Virus record (IMG/VR): IMGVR_UViG_3300008450_000369
Location: 1-27,053 of that record
Direction: 5' to 3' (one strand)
Length of the DNA: 27,053 bases
Source of the DNA: a virus
The first letter of the stretch is position 1. Each line of letters opens with the position of its first letter. The notes under the pieces were generated by a model that was given only the letters and a program-made list of their open reading frames with translations, was not told where the DNA came from and did not search any database. Made by a program: the position numbers and the translations under genes. Positions 5,393 through 14,126 of this stretch are shown here, one piece after another.

Positions 5393-8185
5393 TTAAGAAT
5401 AAATATAAATTTCACCATTATCACTATTTACATAAATATTACCAAAACCATTTGTAGTACCACCCCATGTTGGTGTTGCTGGGGGTGTTCCTGATGCTTT
5501 CTTAGCTGTTACTACAAATTCATCTGGTGTAACTATAGATACAGTTCCTATAACATCATATGCTACTGCCCATCTACCATAAGTTCCTGTTGAATCAGCA
5601 TCTAAATAGAATGATGAACCTGAACCAGCTGTATTATATTGTGATATAATACCTGAGTCAGCTAATGTTGAAGAACCACTATTTATTAAAATAAACTTAT
5701 CTCTAATACTTAAGTTATCAACATTAGTAAATGAAGCTGTACCTGCTACTGTTAAATCATTTGTTACAACTAAGTTAGTAGTTGTTACTACACTAGCTGT
5801 ATTTATACTTAATAATGTAGTTGAACCACTTACAACACTAAATGCTGTTGGTGAATTTATAAACACGGAAGCTGATATACTACCTGTGGCTATACGATCT
5901 AAATTTAAACCTACTACAGCTGAAGCAGGCACATATGATGCTGTAGCTGCCATTGAAGATGAAACAGCGTATGATGAACTTAAAACACTATTTGATCCAT
6001 AAGGTCCAAATACATTTGAACTAGTTATAAATGAAGCTGTAGAAGCAAATGAAGCTGTGCCTAATAAAGATCCAGTTATACCAGCAGTGACATTTAATGA
6101 ACCAGTTATTCTAGTATTTCCTATAAATGATATTGGGTTAGGTACTTGATATCTAAATGTATTTGCGTACGGAATTGGATTAGATCCTGATGTAAAACCA
6201 GCATTAAATAAATCTCCACCACTAGTACCTAATGTTGTGTTAGTATCACCACTTAATGGAATATTAATACCAGCTTGTATTGTACCTAAAGATAATCCAG
6301 ATTTTGACCACCATGTTTCTGGTGATGTTTTTACATTAACCCATACTGTATAAGTACTTACACTACCTGATGATAAAGTAATACCATTATTAGTTATAAT
6401 ATTGAAATCATTATATACATTACCTGATGCTGAATTATATGTTGATGGGCTTAGTTCAGTATGAGCTGATCCAGATTCACCACTGTAATATATTTCTATG
6501 TCTGTATTATCTGTATATATATTTAATCCAGCATTAAATGTAATTATTTGAGTTCCATTAAATGTAGATATTGGAATTAAATTAGAGTCAATATATAATG
6601 AACCATTGTCTGTACCTTTTATAAAAGTACTACCTGTTATTATTACATTTTGGTTTAATGGATTAATATAAGATGCGGTTTGAGCATAAGAGGCACTAGT
6701 TGCTTGTTCAGTATATGAACTGCTTTCAGCATACGATGCTGAGGTACTATTTAAAGCATATGATGCTGAGGTACTATTTAAAGCATATGAAGCACTAGTG
6801 GAATTTAAAGCATAAGAGGCTGAGGTACTGTTTAAGGCATATGATGCTGAAGTACTATTTAAGGCGTAAGACGCTGAGGTACTATTTAAAGCATATGATG
6901 AACTTAAAGCTTGAGTTGCGTATGAAGCTGTACCTAATAAACTACCTGTTATACCATTAGAAACATATAATGCTCCTGTCACTTCAGTATTAATACCAAT
7001 TGATACTTTAGTATCATTGTCTATAATATTTGAATTATAAACATGATCATCACCTTGTGAACGTAATACTCTATATTGAGTAGGATAAGTAATATCTGAT
7101 AATGAACCTGTGTTTTTTGGACCAGCTAAGAAACCACCACCACTATATGTACTACCACTTACATTTTCATAAACAAAATGATTTGTTTGAGAATCCCAAA
7201 CAACTGATGCTGTGGCATTTGAACCTGAATCATATATTTGTAAACCAGCATACCTAGCTGATGGAATTTGAGTATTTAATATAATAAATTCTTCACCAAT
7301 AATAACAGCTGAGCCTGATATTGTTTCTACATATCCAAATGAAGCAGATGTAGCTGTTATTGAACTAGCTGTAATAGTATTAGTTACAAGAACATTAGAT
7401 GCTGTTATAGAAGATACTGTTAAAGTAGATCCTGATATTATTCCTGTGTTACTAACACTAAATAAATTAACTGAGCTACTTTCTAATAAAAATGATGTTG
7501 AACCACTCGCTACTGAAGCGGTAACAGTACTTGTAGTAATTTTATTACTACTTAAATTACTTACTGAGCTACTAACACTTGAGATAGAAGCACTTAAATT
7601 AGTTAAAACAGTATCTACAGTTTGACCAACATATTGATAAGCTGTTATTTTAACCACTTGAGCTGAACTTGGAGCTGAAGTGTTAAATTGTAAAACACCA
7701 TCTTTATAATCAAATTGATAGTTAGATGGATTTTGTTTAACATTATCTACTAATACAACAACATTATAACCAGGAGGATTATCTTGAGCATCCGCATTTG
7801 TCAATGATGGATCAGCGTACTTATTTGATATGAAATTTGTTTGTTGACCAGCTTGTATAATCTGAGGTGTAACTGATGATCCAGATGGATCAATAAAAAA
7901 CCAAGCGTCAACTAATGAAGCACTAACAACATTTGAAGGTGTTAATGTATGTTGATACCAATATTTTAATAGATTTTGTCCTCCAACAGCATATGTATTT
8001 CCATTTTGACTTGAACCTGAAAATGGTAAACTAGATGTTGGTAATAAATTAGACTGAGCATAAACCTCTTTAGAGTTTATATCTAATACACTAGTAAATG
8101 CTTCTTGAGCATCTGTTAATGATGCTACAGTGTATCTTCTACTCTGTAGTAGTCTATTAGATTTTATTGTTTTATCAATCGCCAT
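5393..8185 (-). CDS. Large tail fibre-like protein (930 aa) with tandem SASYALNST repeats
   Basis: 930 residues, Ser/Thr/Ala/Asn-rich. The N-terminal 180 residues are the least repetitive part (SLTDAQEAFTSVLDINSKEV, NLLKYWYQHTLTPSN, VVVLVDNVKQNPSNYQFDYK) and probably form the attachment domain. The region 185-300 is Ser/Val-rich and may be a coiled or beta-prism shaft. Residues 433-486 are six perfect copies of a nine-residue unit (LNSTSASYA), flanked by further ASYA units. GITGSLLGTAS occurs on both sides of a central domain, and PLNQNVIITGS matches the 689-aa fibre. The C-terminus includes DKFILINSGSSTLADSGI, then FYLDADSTGTYGRW and NIYVNSDNGEIYIYS. The likely role is a trimeric host-binding fibre. 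It follows the 680-aa fibre with a 14-base gap. Confidence 0.8.
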   Translation of the reverse strand: MAIDKTIKSNRLLQSRRYTVASLTDAQEAFTSVLDINSKEVYAQSNLLPTSSLPFSGSSQNGNTYAVGGQNLLKYWYQHTLTPSNVVSASLVDAWFFIDPSGSSVTPQIIQAGQQTNFISNKYADPSLTNADAQDNPPGYNVVVLVDNVKQNPSNYQFDYKDGVLQFNTSAPSSAQVVKITAYQYVGQTVDTVLTNLSASISSVSSSVSNLSSNKITTSTVTASVASGSTSFLLESSSVNLFSVSNTGIISGSTLTVSSITASNVLVTNTITASSITATSASFGYVETISGSAVIIGEEFIILNTQIPSARYAGLQIYDSGSNATASVVWDSQTNHFVYENVSGSTYSGGGFLAGPKNTGSLSDITYPTQYRVLRSQGDDHVYNSNIIDNDTKVSIGINTEVTGALYVSNGITGSLLGTASYATQALSSSYALNSTSASYALNSTSASYALNSTSASYALNSTSASYALNSTSASYALNSTSASYAESSSYTEQATSASYAQTASYINPLNQNVIITGSTFIKGTDNGSLYIDSNLIPISTFNGTQIITFNAGLNIYTDNTDIEIYYSGESGSAHTELSPSTYNSASGNVYNDFNIITNNGITLSSGSVSTYTVWVNVKTSPETWWSKSGLSLGTIQAGINIPLSGDTNTTLGTSGGDLFNAGFTSGSNPIPYANTFRYQVPNPISFIGNTRITGSLNVTAGITGSLLGTASFASTASFITSSNVFGPYGSNSVLSSSYAVSSSMAATASYVPASAVVGLNLDRIATGSISASVFINSPTAFSVVSGSTTLLSINTASVVTTTNLVVTNDLTVAGTASFTNVDNLSIRDKFILINSGSSTLADSGIISQYNTAGSGSSFYLDADSTGTYGRWAVAYDVIGTVSIVTPDEFVVTAKKASGTPPATPTWGGTTNGFGNIYVNSDNGEIYIYS
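5397..5406 (-). promoter_or_regulatory. ATATTTATTC element before the small paralogue pair
   Basis: Partial match to the repeated element, 23 bases before the 65-aa gene start. It overlaps the last codons (YIYS) of the 930-aa fibre gene, so it may be only coding sequence. Confidence 0.25.
6728..6889 (-). repeat. Six tandem 27-bp repeats encoding LNSTSASYA
   Basis: Six contiguous 27-bp units start at 6728, 6755, 6782, 6809, 6836 and 6863, and a diverging partial unit follows at 6890. All six encode the same nine residues, although the DNA differs at several synonymous positions, including AGT/TCA-type changes between serine codons. The repeat is part of the 930-aa fibre gene. Confidence 0.9.
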
Positions 8186-8199
8186 GTTATTATATTATA

Positions 8200-8209
8200 T
8201 TATGAATAT
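8200..8209 (-). promoter_or_regulatory. ATATTCATAA element before 930-aa fibre gene
   Basis: One-mismatch copy of the repeated element, 14 bases before the 930-aa start. It includes the stop codon of the 680-aa gene. Confidence 0.35.
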
Positions 8210-10242
8210 GTTACTGCTATACTTGTTACTGGTATTTGATCACCATTATATCTCACTAGTACTATTAAATCTCTATAAGTAGTATCTAATGTCATACCAT
8301 CAGCTGCTCTTAATGGTATAGTATATGTTGTTGAAGCAACACTACCACCTGTATTACCATATAAAGCTATATTTGTAGAGAATGGATTTTTAAAATCATC
8401 ATTAGCCATACTAGCTGATATTAAGTTAGATGTGGTTGCTGATGGATCATAAATTCTAGGAGTAGCATATAAGTTTACACCTGAACTAGCAAATATTAAA
8501 GCTACTGATGTACCAGATGAGGTTGAGTCCCAACCTACTAATGTTTTACCAACATTTATAGTCATTGAAGTAGCGGCTGTAGCTAAATCACGTTTAAATG
8601 CTCTAGCATAATATTTGTAAGTTTTACCACTATCTGGATTAGTTAACCAATATCCATATGAACCACCTGGTCTTACTAAATATCCAGGTTTAACTTGTAA
8701 ATCTAAAGCTCCTAAATTATAAGCATCATATGAACCTGTAGTCCATTTAGTACCAGAAGCATATGAACCTGATAAGAAGTTATTATCTATTTTTAATCTA
8801 AAGTTCTCACCAACAAACGTTTCTGAGCCTCCAGCTAATGTTCCAGCATCATATGCTTGTGCTCTACCATAGTAAGCTAATGAACCTGAAGATAATGGTT
8901 GGCCAAAAGCACTTGCTGAGTGGTAAAGATAAGTTTGAGTATTTAATGTTGACTGTGAACCACCTCTTTCTCTACCTCTTGTTAATACAGTAAATGTAGT
9001 TGTAGATAAAGTATTTCCTTGTTGTATATTAGTTGTACCACTTGAACCAGCATCAAATGAAATACTACCACTTAATTTGATAATGTCATCTACAAAAGGT
9101 ACTGTACCACCATTTCTTGGTGTAACACCTGTTGAATCAAATATAGCATTAGTTGTTTGAACTGTACCACCATTTGTTGAAACAGCTGTTATACCACCTA
9201 ATGTTAACCCAGTGCCTGAGGTTCCTAAATCTGCTATTGTAGTACTTGAGGCGTATAATGGTGAAAAGAAACCACTAGCAGTTGATATTTGAGACCAAGT
9301 AGCAGTTAACAAATATGGGGCACCACTTAATGAGCGTGAAGTTGCTGTTAATGAAGATGTTATACCTCCTGTATATGATATTGTATTACTACCTATATTA
9401 GTATTAATATTAGTTGTTGGTGCCCAAAATATTCTTTCAGTTGCTGTTTGAGCGGATGTGTATGGTGAAGAACCACTATTTATTCTAATAGAGGCTGATA
9501 TATGGTACCAACCTGATGAGCTTACACTAGTGAGTGATCTTCCATTATTAAATAATCCTGAGCTAAATATACTAGCAAATTTTCCATCTTGGTAAGCTGG
9601 AGGAATCACTAATGGATTAGCGGTATTAATTTTACCTAATGTTAAACCACTTGAAGAACCAGTAATAGTTATTGATAATAAGGCTTGTGATTGTGAAGTT
9701 GCAGTTGAAGTTTCACTGTTATTATCTGAGTAAAACCAGTTTATAGCTCCAGATACACGAAATGGAACGTCAGATAAAGTTCCTAAACCAAATAATTGAG
9801 CATCAGCAGATGAAGATACTGTTGTGGAACCACCAGCAACACTATTATAAACTATATTATAAGATGAGTTGTTATATATAGTTTTACCAGAGAATAAAGT
9901 ATTACCTACTGAAGCAAATCCTTGATTAACTAAATATACTACATCAGTATTACTATAATTTTGAGGTACATAACCTGATGGAGCTGTACCTGTGCCATTA
10001 TTTGTAATAGTTTCACTAATACTAGCAAATGTTCTGGTATTTGGTGATGGAGCAGGAGCTGATGAACTTAATAATCCTGCTATAAATCTTAATATATCTG
10101 AAGTGTATGTAGTAGGTGAAAATGTACCAAAGTAACTACCATCAAGACCTGTTGACCAAGCATTTAGTGTTGGTTCACCGTTATAATGATTTTGTAATTC
10201 TGCTACAGATCCTGAGACTACAACTTTTTTCCATTCTGCCAT
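8200..10242 (-). CDS. Tail fibre-like protein (680 aa)
   Basis: 680 residues with a Ser/Thr/Gly/Asn-rich composition. The N-terminus, MAEWKKVVVSGSVAELQNHY, shares the WKKV[IV].SGS.A module with the 689-aa protein, suggesting that both dock on the same tail part. The body differs from the other fibres: it lacks the ASYA repeats and has repeated strand-like blocks such as SSGWYHISASIRINSGSSPY, TERIFWAPTTNINTNIG and NFRLKIDNNFLSGSYASGTK. The region 535-570 (GYLVRPGGSYGYWLTNPDSG, then KTYKYYARAFKR) is richer in aromatic residues. The C-terminus is DLIVLVRYNGDQIPVTSIAV. A receptor-binding or carbohydrate-binding role is plausible but cannot be read from the sequence. It follows the 127-aa gene with a 33-base gap holding an exact ATATTTATAA element. 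Confidence 0.72.
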   Translation of the reverse strand: MAEWKKVVVSGSVAELQNHYNGEPTLNAWSTGLDGSYFGTFSPTTYTSDILRFIAGLLSSSAPAPSPNTRTFASISETITNNGTGTAPSGYVPQNYSNTDVVYLVNQGFASVGNTLFSGKTIYNNSSYNIVYNSVAGGSTTVSSSADAQLFGLGTLSDVPFRVSGAINWFYSDNNSETSTATSQSQALLSITITGSSSGLTLGKINTANPLVIPPAYQDGKFASIFSSGLFNNGRSLTSVSSSGWYHISASIRINSGSSPYTSAQTATERIFWAPTTNINTNIGSNTISYTGGITSSLTATSRSLSGAPYLLTATWSQISTASGFFSPLYASSTTIADLGTSGTGLTLGGITAVSTNGGTVQTTNAIFDSTGVTPRNGGTVPFVDDIIKLSGSISFDAGSSGTTNIQQGNTLSTTTFTVLTRGRERGGSQSTLNTQTYLYHSASAFGQPLSSGSLAYYGRAQAYDAGTLAGGSETFVGENFRLKIDNNFLSGSYASGTKWTTGSYDAYNLGALDLQVKPGYLVRPGGSYGYWLTNPDSGKTYKYYARAFKRDLATAATSMTINVGKTLVGWDSTSSGTSVALIFASSGVNLYATPRIYDPSATTSNLISASMANDDFKNPFSTNIALYGNTGGSVASTTYTIPLRAADGMTLDTTYRDLIVLVRYNGDQIPVTSIAVTYS

Positions 10243-10263
10243 TGTGTATTATTTTAATGTTTA

Positions 10264-10273
10264 TTATAAATAT
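10264..10273 (-). promoter_or_regulatory. ATATTTATAA element before 680-aa fibre gene
   Basis: Exact coding-strand copy, 21 bases before the 680-aa start and just after the 127-aa stop. Confidence 0.45.
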
Positions 10274-10275
10274 AA

Positions 10276-10659
10276 TTAATTTTCTAATCCAACATAAAAA
10301 GATGATGAGGTAAAATACATGCTTCCAGCTAATGTTGGTCCTGTTAAAGGAACAGATTGGGTGGTTAAATATATTATACTTTCACTAATTTTAAATGTTG
10401 ATATTCCAGTATTATTTTTAATTAAAAATATATCATTTGTGATAGTAGTAGTACCTGATATTATAGTCATTAATTCAGTACTAGCTGATTTAATTAAAAA
10501 TAAATTTCCAATAGGACTTACACTAGCAGTTATACTACCTGATGATATTTTATCTCCACTAACTGATAAATTAGTCAAACCACTACCATCACCAGAAAAT
10601 GATCCACTGAAAGTGCCTGATAGAGGATATTGTATTTGTGAACTATTAATTAATGCCAT
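10276..10659 (-). CDS. Short fibre-like or adaptor virion protein (127 aa)
   Basis: 127 residues beginning MALINSSQIQYPLSGTFSGS and then FSGDGSGLTNLSVSG. The G[TN]F.GSF.GDGSGLTNL segment is a common start of beta-structured fibre and baseplate decoration proteins in environmental phages. The rest is strand-rich (NLFLIKSASTELMTIISGTT, IFLIKNNTGISTFKISESII) and has no catalytic motif. The gene overlaps the end of the gp15-like gene by one base (TAATG), so translation is probably coupled, which places the protein in the neck-to-fibre transcription unit. It may be a small fibre or a remnant of a larger one. I cannot name its place on the particle. Confidence 0.68.
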   Translation of the reverse strand: MALINSSQIQYPLSGTFSGSFSGDGSGLTNLSVSGDKISSGSITASVSPIGNLFLIKSASTELMTIISGTTTITNDIFLIKNNTGISTFKISESIIYLTTQSVPLTGPTLAGSMYFTSSSFYVGLEN

Positions 10660-11969
10660 TAGTTACTAAATTTACCTGAGGCTACTACTTCAAATGTTGT
10701 GTCTAAACCAAATCCTAATTGTGAGTTATTAAGAGTTAATATTACATCTGTACCTGACTGTACAAGTGAAACTATAGCACTACTTTCTACATATTGACCA
10801 TTTATATAAATTGAAAAATTACTAACAGATGTGGGTGGTAATGAACCAGGAGCTATTTCTATAGTAGAGTTAGGGAATGTAACAGTTGAAATTGTACCAT
10901 TATTTGTTGTTAATGATGAATTAGCTGATTTTACATTATTTAATGCTAAGTAATCTAATACAGCTTGTGATGTTCCACCACCACCACCACCACTACTTAC
11001 AACAGTCACATTATCAAAGAATGTAGCTGGTATTTTTTTCATTGAACCACGTTTTGCAGATGTTGATAACATTTCAGATGTTGTATCAGTTTCTAAGGTA
11101 AATGTTACTTTAGAAATAGAAGGTAATTTTTTTAATGCTGATAAATCCTTTTGAATCACATCAGGTATTATATATCCATTTAGTTTAATATTAAATGTAC
11201 TTCTAACTATACGATCTTGGTCTGTTGATAATTCAGTTACTGAATTAAAGGTATCAATTGCAGCTTTAAATTTAAAACGATTAGGATCACCCCAATATGA
11301 ATCTGAAGAGTAATTAATTGCTTCTATAATTTTATTCATTTGATCCATATAGTAAGTCATAACCATACATTCATATGTTATAGTCACATAATCAGGAACA
11401 ACATTAGCATAGTATTCTCTTTCAGGAACACGATTTGTTAAAACATTAAAGTTACCATAAAAATTTCTATTTGAATATTGTTTTTGAAAACTAACATACA
11501 AATTAGGAAAATTAGCATCTAATTTATTAGCTATAGTACGATTTTTACTAATGTCATTTCTCTTAATCATTATAAGAGGTAACATTACTTTATTTAATTT
11601 ATCTCTATAGTAACCATCTTTTTGAACTGATTTCCATCTTTCAGGTGAACCATATATAACAGGTACTTCTATTCTATTTCCATTTTGTATTACAAAAGGT
11701 TTAATAACATTCTGAAAATAATAAAATACAGCACTGTCTATGTCTTCAATACCAACAGTAAAGGGTTTTACAGTATCATCTGTAAAACTTTGTTTTAATG
11801 CTCTATTAAAATCAATACCTGTAGCTTGTTCATTAGCATTTTTAGTAATAGTATTATTATTAGGATTACCAGTAGGCTGAAACCCTACTCCTCCTTCTTG
11901 AAGAGGGGTTTGAAGATCTTCTGAGATCTTTCTTTGTGATTTAGGTATGGGTTTTCTTCCTTGTGACAT
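10659..11969 (-). CDS. Tail terminator / sheath stabiliser, gp15-like, with extra C-terminal domain
   Basis: 436 residues, against 272 in T4 gp15. Residues 1-60 are polar and probably disordered. Residues 66-300 carry the family pattern: DIDSAVFYYFQNVIKPFVIQ, NGNRIEVPVIYGSPERWKSV, KVMLPLIMIKRNDIS, then VVPDYVTITYECMVMTYYMD and FNIKLNGYIIPDVIQKD. T4 gp15 has equivalent blocks (FIRVPITYASKEHF, PSPIKMIYELSIFTRYEDD, WSLTFEVNGWMYP). This protein caps the tail tube and sheath and joins the tail to the neck. A run of six glycines near residue 327-332 separates it from about 100 more residues (FSIYINGQYVESSAIVSL, then DTTFEVVASGKFSN), which look like a fibre-type beta domain absent from T4. Starts and ends overlap neighbouring genes by one base. 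Confidence 0.75.
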   Translation of the reverse strand: MSQGRKPIPKSQRKISEDLQTPLQEGGVGFQPTGNPNNNTITKNANEQATGIDFNRALKQSFTDDTVKPFTVGIEDIDSAVFYYFQNVIKPFVIQNGNRIEVPVIYGSPERWKSVQKDGYYRDKLNKVMLPLIMIKRNDISKNRTIANKLDANFPNLYVSFQKQYSNRNFYGNFNVLTNRVPEREYYANVVPDYVTITYECMVMTYYMDQMNKIIEAINYSSDSYWGDPNRFKFKAAIDTFNSVTELSTDQDRIVRSTFNIKLNGYIIPDVIQKDLSALKKLPSISKVTFTLETDTTSEMLSTSAKRGSMKKIPATFFDNVTVVSSGGGGGGTSQAVLDYLALNNVKSANSSLTTNNGTISTVTFPNSTIEIAPGSLPPTSVSNFSIYINGQYVESSAIVSLVQSGTDVILTLNNSQLGFGLDTTFEVVASGKFSN

Positions 11970-12478
11970 TACATTCTTTCTTTAGTTATACCTACTTTAT
12001 CAGCTGGAACAACATGTGTTTTAGCTATAATTGAAACATCATAACCAAAATTTCCTAATCCAGGATTTAAAGGATTAGTTTCATTTGGGTAATCTGGATT
12101 TTTACCAACAAAATATTGATTTTCAATCAAACTATTTATTTCATAATAACTTTCTTGATATAAAAGAATATCACCTACTTCAGGTACAACATTAGCATCA
12201 ACTAAATCATCCTTTAAAAAAGCAAATTGTATTTGCCAATTAAAATCAACACCATAAGGAGCATCAGCATATTGTTGATCAACACGATTAATTAAACAAT
12301 TAACTAATAGAGGTCCATCATAATATTTCTCACCTGAGGCTTCACCATATATATTTACAATGGTTTCTCCTAATTTAAACTTATAAAATGATACCTGTTG
12401 AGTGATAATATCTCCTAACAGCTCTCTGTTTATATGTCTAAATGCTGATATGTCTCTACTACTACCAAATATTGCCAT
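11969..12478 (-). CDS. Neck protein, gp14-like
   Basis: 169 residues, shorter than T4 gp14 (256). Recognisable blocks are IYGEASGEKYYDGPLLVNCL near residue 43-62, WQIQFAFLKDDLVD, and EVGDILLYQESYYEINSLIE followed by NQYFVGKNPDYPN. These match the T4 gp14 arrangement of a 'xxGDLIYFpxxxxlFEInxVE..pFYQLG' motif. In T4, gp13 and gp14 form the neck rings that seal the filled head and receive the tail. The gene lies between the gp13-like and gp15-like genes, the same 13-14-15 order as T4, with TAATG overlaps at both ends. The missing part relative to T4 is mainly C-terminal. The call rests on motif and gene order together. Confidence 0.8.
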   Translation of the reverse strand: MAIFGSSRDISAFRHINRELLGDIITQQVSFYKFKLGETIVNIYGEASGEKYYDGPLLVNCLINRVDQQYADAPYGVDFNWQIQFAFLKDDLVDANVVPEVGDILLYQESYYEINSLIENQYFVGKNPDYPNETNPLNPGLGNFGYDVSIIAKTHVVPADKVGITKERM

Positions 12479-13626
12479 TAGTATATATAAATTGGAAGTG
12501 GTACTTGTTGTTGTTCTTTTAGTTTATAATCTGCTTCTAAAGATCTAGCTTCTAACAGTTTTGTTCTTGATGTTTCATCAAGATAAGCTCTTAATCTTTC
12601 AATTAAAGCTACTTTTTCAGCCGCAGCAGCAGTTAATAAATCAGCTTGATTTAAAGTTACTTCAGCATTAGGTATAGGTACAGTTGTATATTTACCACGA
12701 ACATATCCTAACATTTCTTTACATAAAGCTAAAGTATACTCATATATCCATTGACGACCTACAGAATTAATATATTGATAAGTAGGATTAGTGAATGGAA
12801 CATTAGATATATTTGTAACAGTAGATCCAGGTGTTGTTTGTGATATACTATTACTTGTTCTTTCTTCTTTAATTAAATATTGAATTGTTAAATTTCTATT
12901 TAATTTAGGTATAGGAAATATTCTTAATTTATTATTTATTAATTCAAAACTAAATTGTGATTTACGAATTTGATCATTAAATTCAATTGCTTGAATCTTT
13001 TGTAAATCATAATTTATAGGCATTAGTAAAAAGTTAATAGCAGGTGAGTAATTACCCCAACCAAAGTTATCTAACAGTTGTTGCATACCAGTACCTGTAC
13101 CAGCATATGGGTCAAAATATCTTACAATAGCAGGATCTGCTTCATAAAATACTCTTTTAATTTCAATACTACCTGTTATACCACTGCTTGAAGCCCAAGT
13201 ATCTAAATCATAATCTTGAACACTAGCTGTCATAGGTAATAAACCTCTTTTCCAATCTGTATTACCACCAGTACCAGCTTCAGTACCATATTGTTCTGAT
13301 AATCTGATGATAGAGGCAAATGAAGGTGTTATAAGAGCATTGTTTATATTTGTAGTAGCAGAAGCTCCTTCAAATGTTAAGTAATCTTGTCTTATTTTAT
13401 TAGCGTATAATTCATTACCATATGTAGTCACAGCTTCTTCAAAAGCAGCATAAATATTAATAGCTTGTAATTCAACCTCCATAATAGGATAACCTAATCT
13501 ACGAGTGACAAATGTCGCTACTTTATCAGCATCTGATTGAAATTGAGTATCATAATCATAAAATCCAAATGGAGTATCTCCAGGAGAAAATGATGATGTA
13601 CCAGGCCATATAGGGATGTTTGCCAT
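12478..13626 (-). CDS. Neck protein, gp13-like
   Basis: 382 residues, longer than T4 gp13 (309). FVTRRLGYPIMEVELQAINI near residue 39-58 followed by YAAFEEAVTTYGNELY matches the T4 gp13 start ([20 protein letters not shown], then a helix ending in LELYGEYHF). Near the C-terminus, RQWIYEYTLALCKEMLGYVR, GKYTTVPIPNAEVTLNQADL and LTAAAAEKVALIERLRAYLD match T4 KDYATALAKELNGQILAR...[26 protein letters not shown]. The middle, with inserts near 115-175, is less conserved. It is a head-completion neck protein that stabilises the packaged head. It is followed by the gp14-like gene with a one-base overlap. It is preceded by an 18-base gap of TAA/TTA triplets without the repeated upstream element, so it is probably cotranscribed with the 150-aa gene. 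Confidence 0.88.
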   Translation of the reverse strand: MANIPIWPGTSSFSPGDTPFGFYDYDTQFQSDADKVATFVTRRLGYPIMEVELQAINIYAAFEEAVTTYGNELYANKIRQDYLTFEGASATTNINNALITPSFASIIRLSEQYGTEAGTGGNTDWKRGLLPMTASVQDYDLDTWASSSGITGSIEIKRVFYEADPAIVRYFDPYAGTGTGMQQLLDNFGWGNYSPAINFLLMPINYDLQKIQAIEFNDQIRKSQFSFELINNKLRIFPIPKLNRNLTIQYLIKEERTSNSISQTTPGSTVTNISNVPFTNPTYQYINSVGRQWIYEYTLALCKEMLGYVRGKYTTVPIPNAEVTLNQADLLTAAAAEKVALIERLRAYLDETSRTKLLEARSLEADYKLKEQQQVPLPIYIY

Positions 13627-13644
13627 AATTTATTATTATTATTA

Positions 13645-14097
13645 TTAGGTAGTTGCTATAAAATATTCAACAGATGCTGATGATCCAGATGGTGCTACTG
13701 ATACATAATAAACATATTGATTAAATGTAAATGTATCACTCCCAGGACTTGATCCAGTGATAGCAGTAGTTGATAAGAAAAATGAGTTACCTGGGGCTAT
13801 AATAAATGATGTATTTGTTAAATTAGATGGAGAAGTATCAGCAGTTATTCTTACTTGGATTGGTACTGATGAAGATTTATTAGTTATTCTTCCATATTTA
13901 AAACTACCTGTGGTAAAAGTTCCAGCGTCTACATTAGATGGATTAAAATAAAATAAAGGTGTATATGAACCAGTTGGAACATTTAATATTCTATTATCAA
14001 CATTATTTACCCCAGTAATAGTTTGAGTTGACATTACTCCTCTATCATTACCATCTAAAATAATTTTTTCATTTAAATATATTGTTAAATCTGCCAT
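13645..14097 (-). CDS. Small beta-rich virion-type protein (150 aa), unknown
   Basis: 150 residues beginning MADLTIYLNEKIILDGNDRG. The protein is strand-rich and Ser/Thr-rich, with SFKYGRITNKSSSVPIQVRI, NTSFIIAPGNSFFLSTTAIT and a C-terminus SASVEYFIATT. It has no signal peptide, membrane segment or enzyme motif. The size, fold pattern and place between the capsid/PhoH genes and the neck genes suggest a head decoration or minor neck protein, but this is inference and I cannot assign a T4 equivalent. An exact ATATTTATAA element lies 10 bases before the ATG, and the gene leads the cluster that continues through the gp13-, gp14- and gp15-like genes to the 127-aa gene. Confidence 0.72.
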   Translation of the reverse strand: MADLTIYLNEKIILDGNDRGVMSTQTITGVNNVDNRILNVPTGSYTPLFYFNPSNVDAGTFTTGSFKYGRITNKSSSVPIQVRITADTSPSNLTNTSFIIAPGNSFFLSTTAITGSSPGSDTFTFNQYVYYVSVAPSGSSASVEYFIATT

Positions 14098-14107
14098 TGT
14101 ATTTTTA

Positions 14108-14117
14108 TTATAAATAT
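14108..14117 (-). promoter_or_regulatory. ATATTTATAA element before the neck cluster
   Basis: Exact coding-strand copy, 10 bases before the 150-aa gene, which heads a run of five closely spaced genes. Confidence 0.45.
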
Positions 14118-14126
14118 TGAACAGAA

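Noticed and set aside
6728-6889. Tandem 27-bp repeat as a possible CRISPR array
   Set aside because: There are no spacers between units, and all units keep one frame and peptide inside a fibre gene.
10319-10669. Plus-strand open frames here and at 3657-4013 and 10116-10313
   Set aside because: Antisense to fibre-like genes with Ser/Thr/Gly-rich codons that rarely give stops; hydrophobic translations are a by-product.
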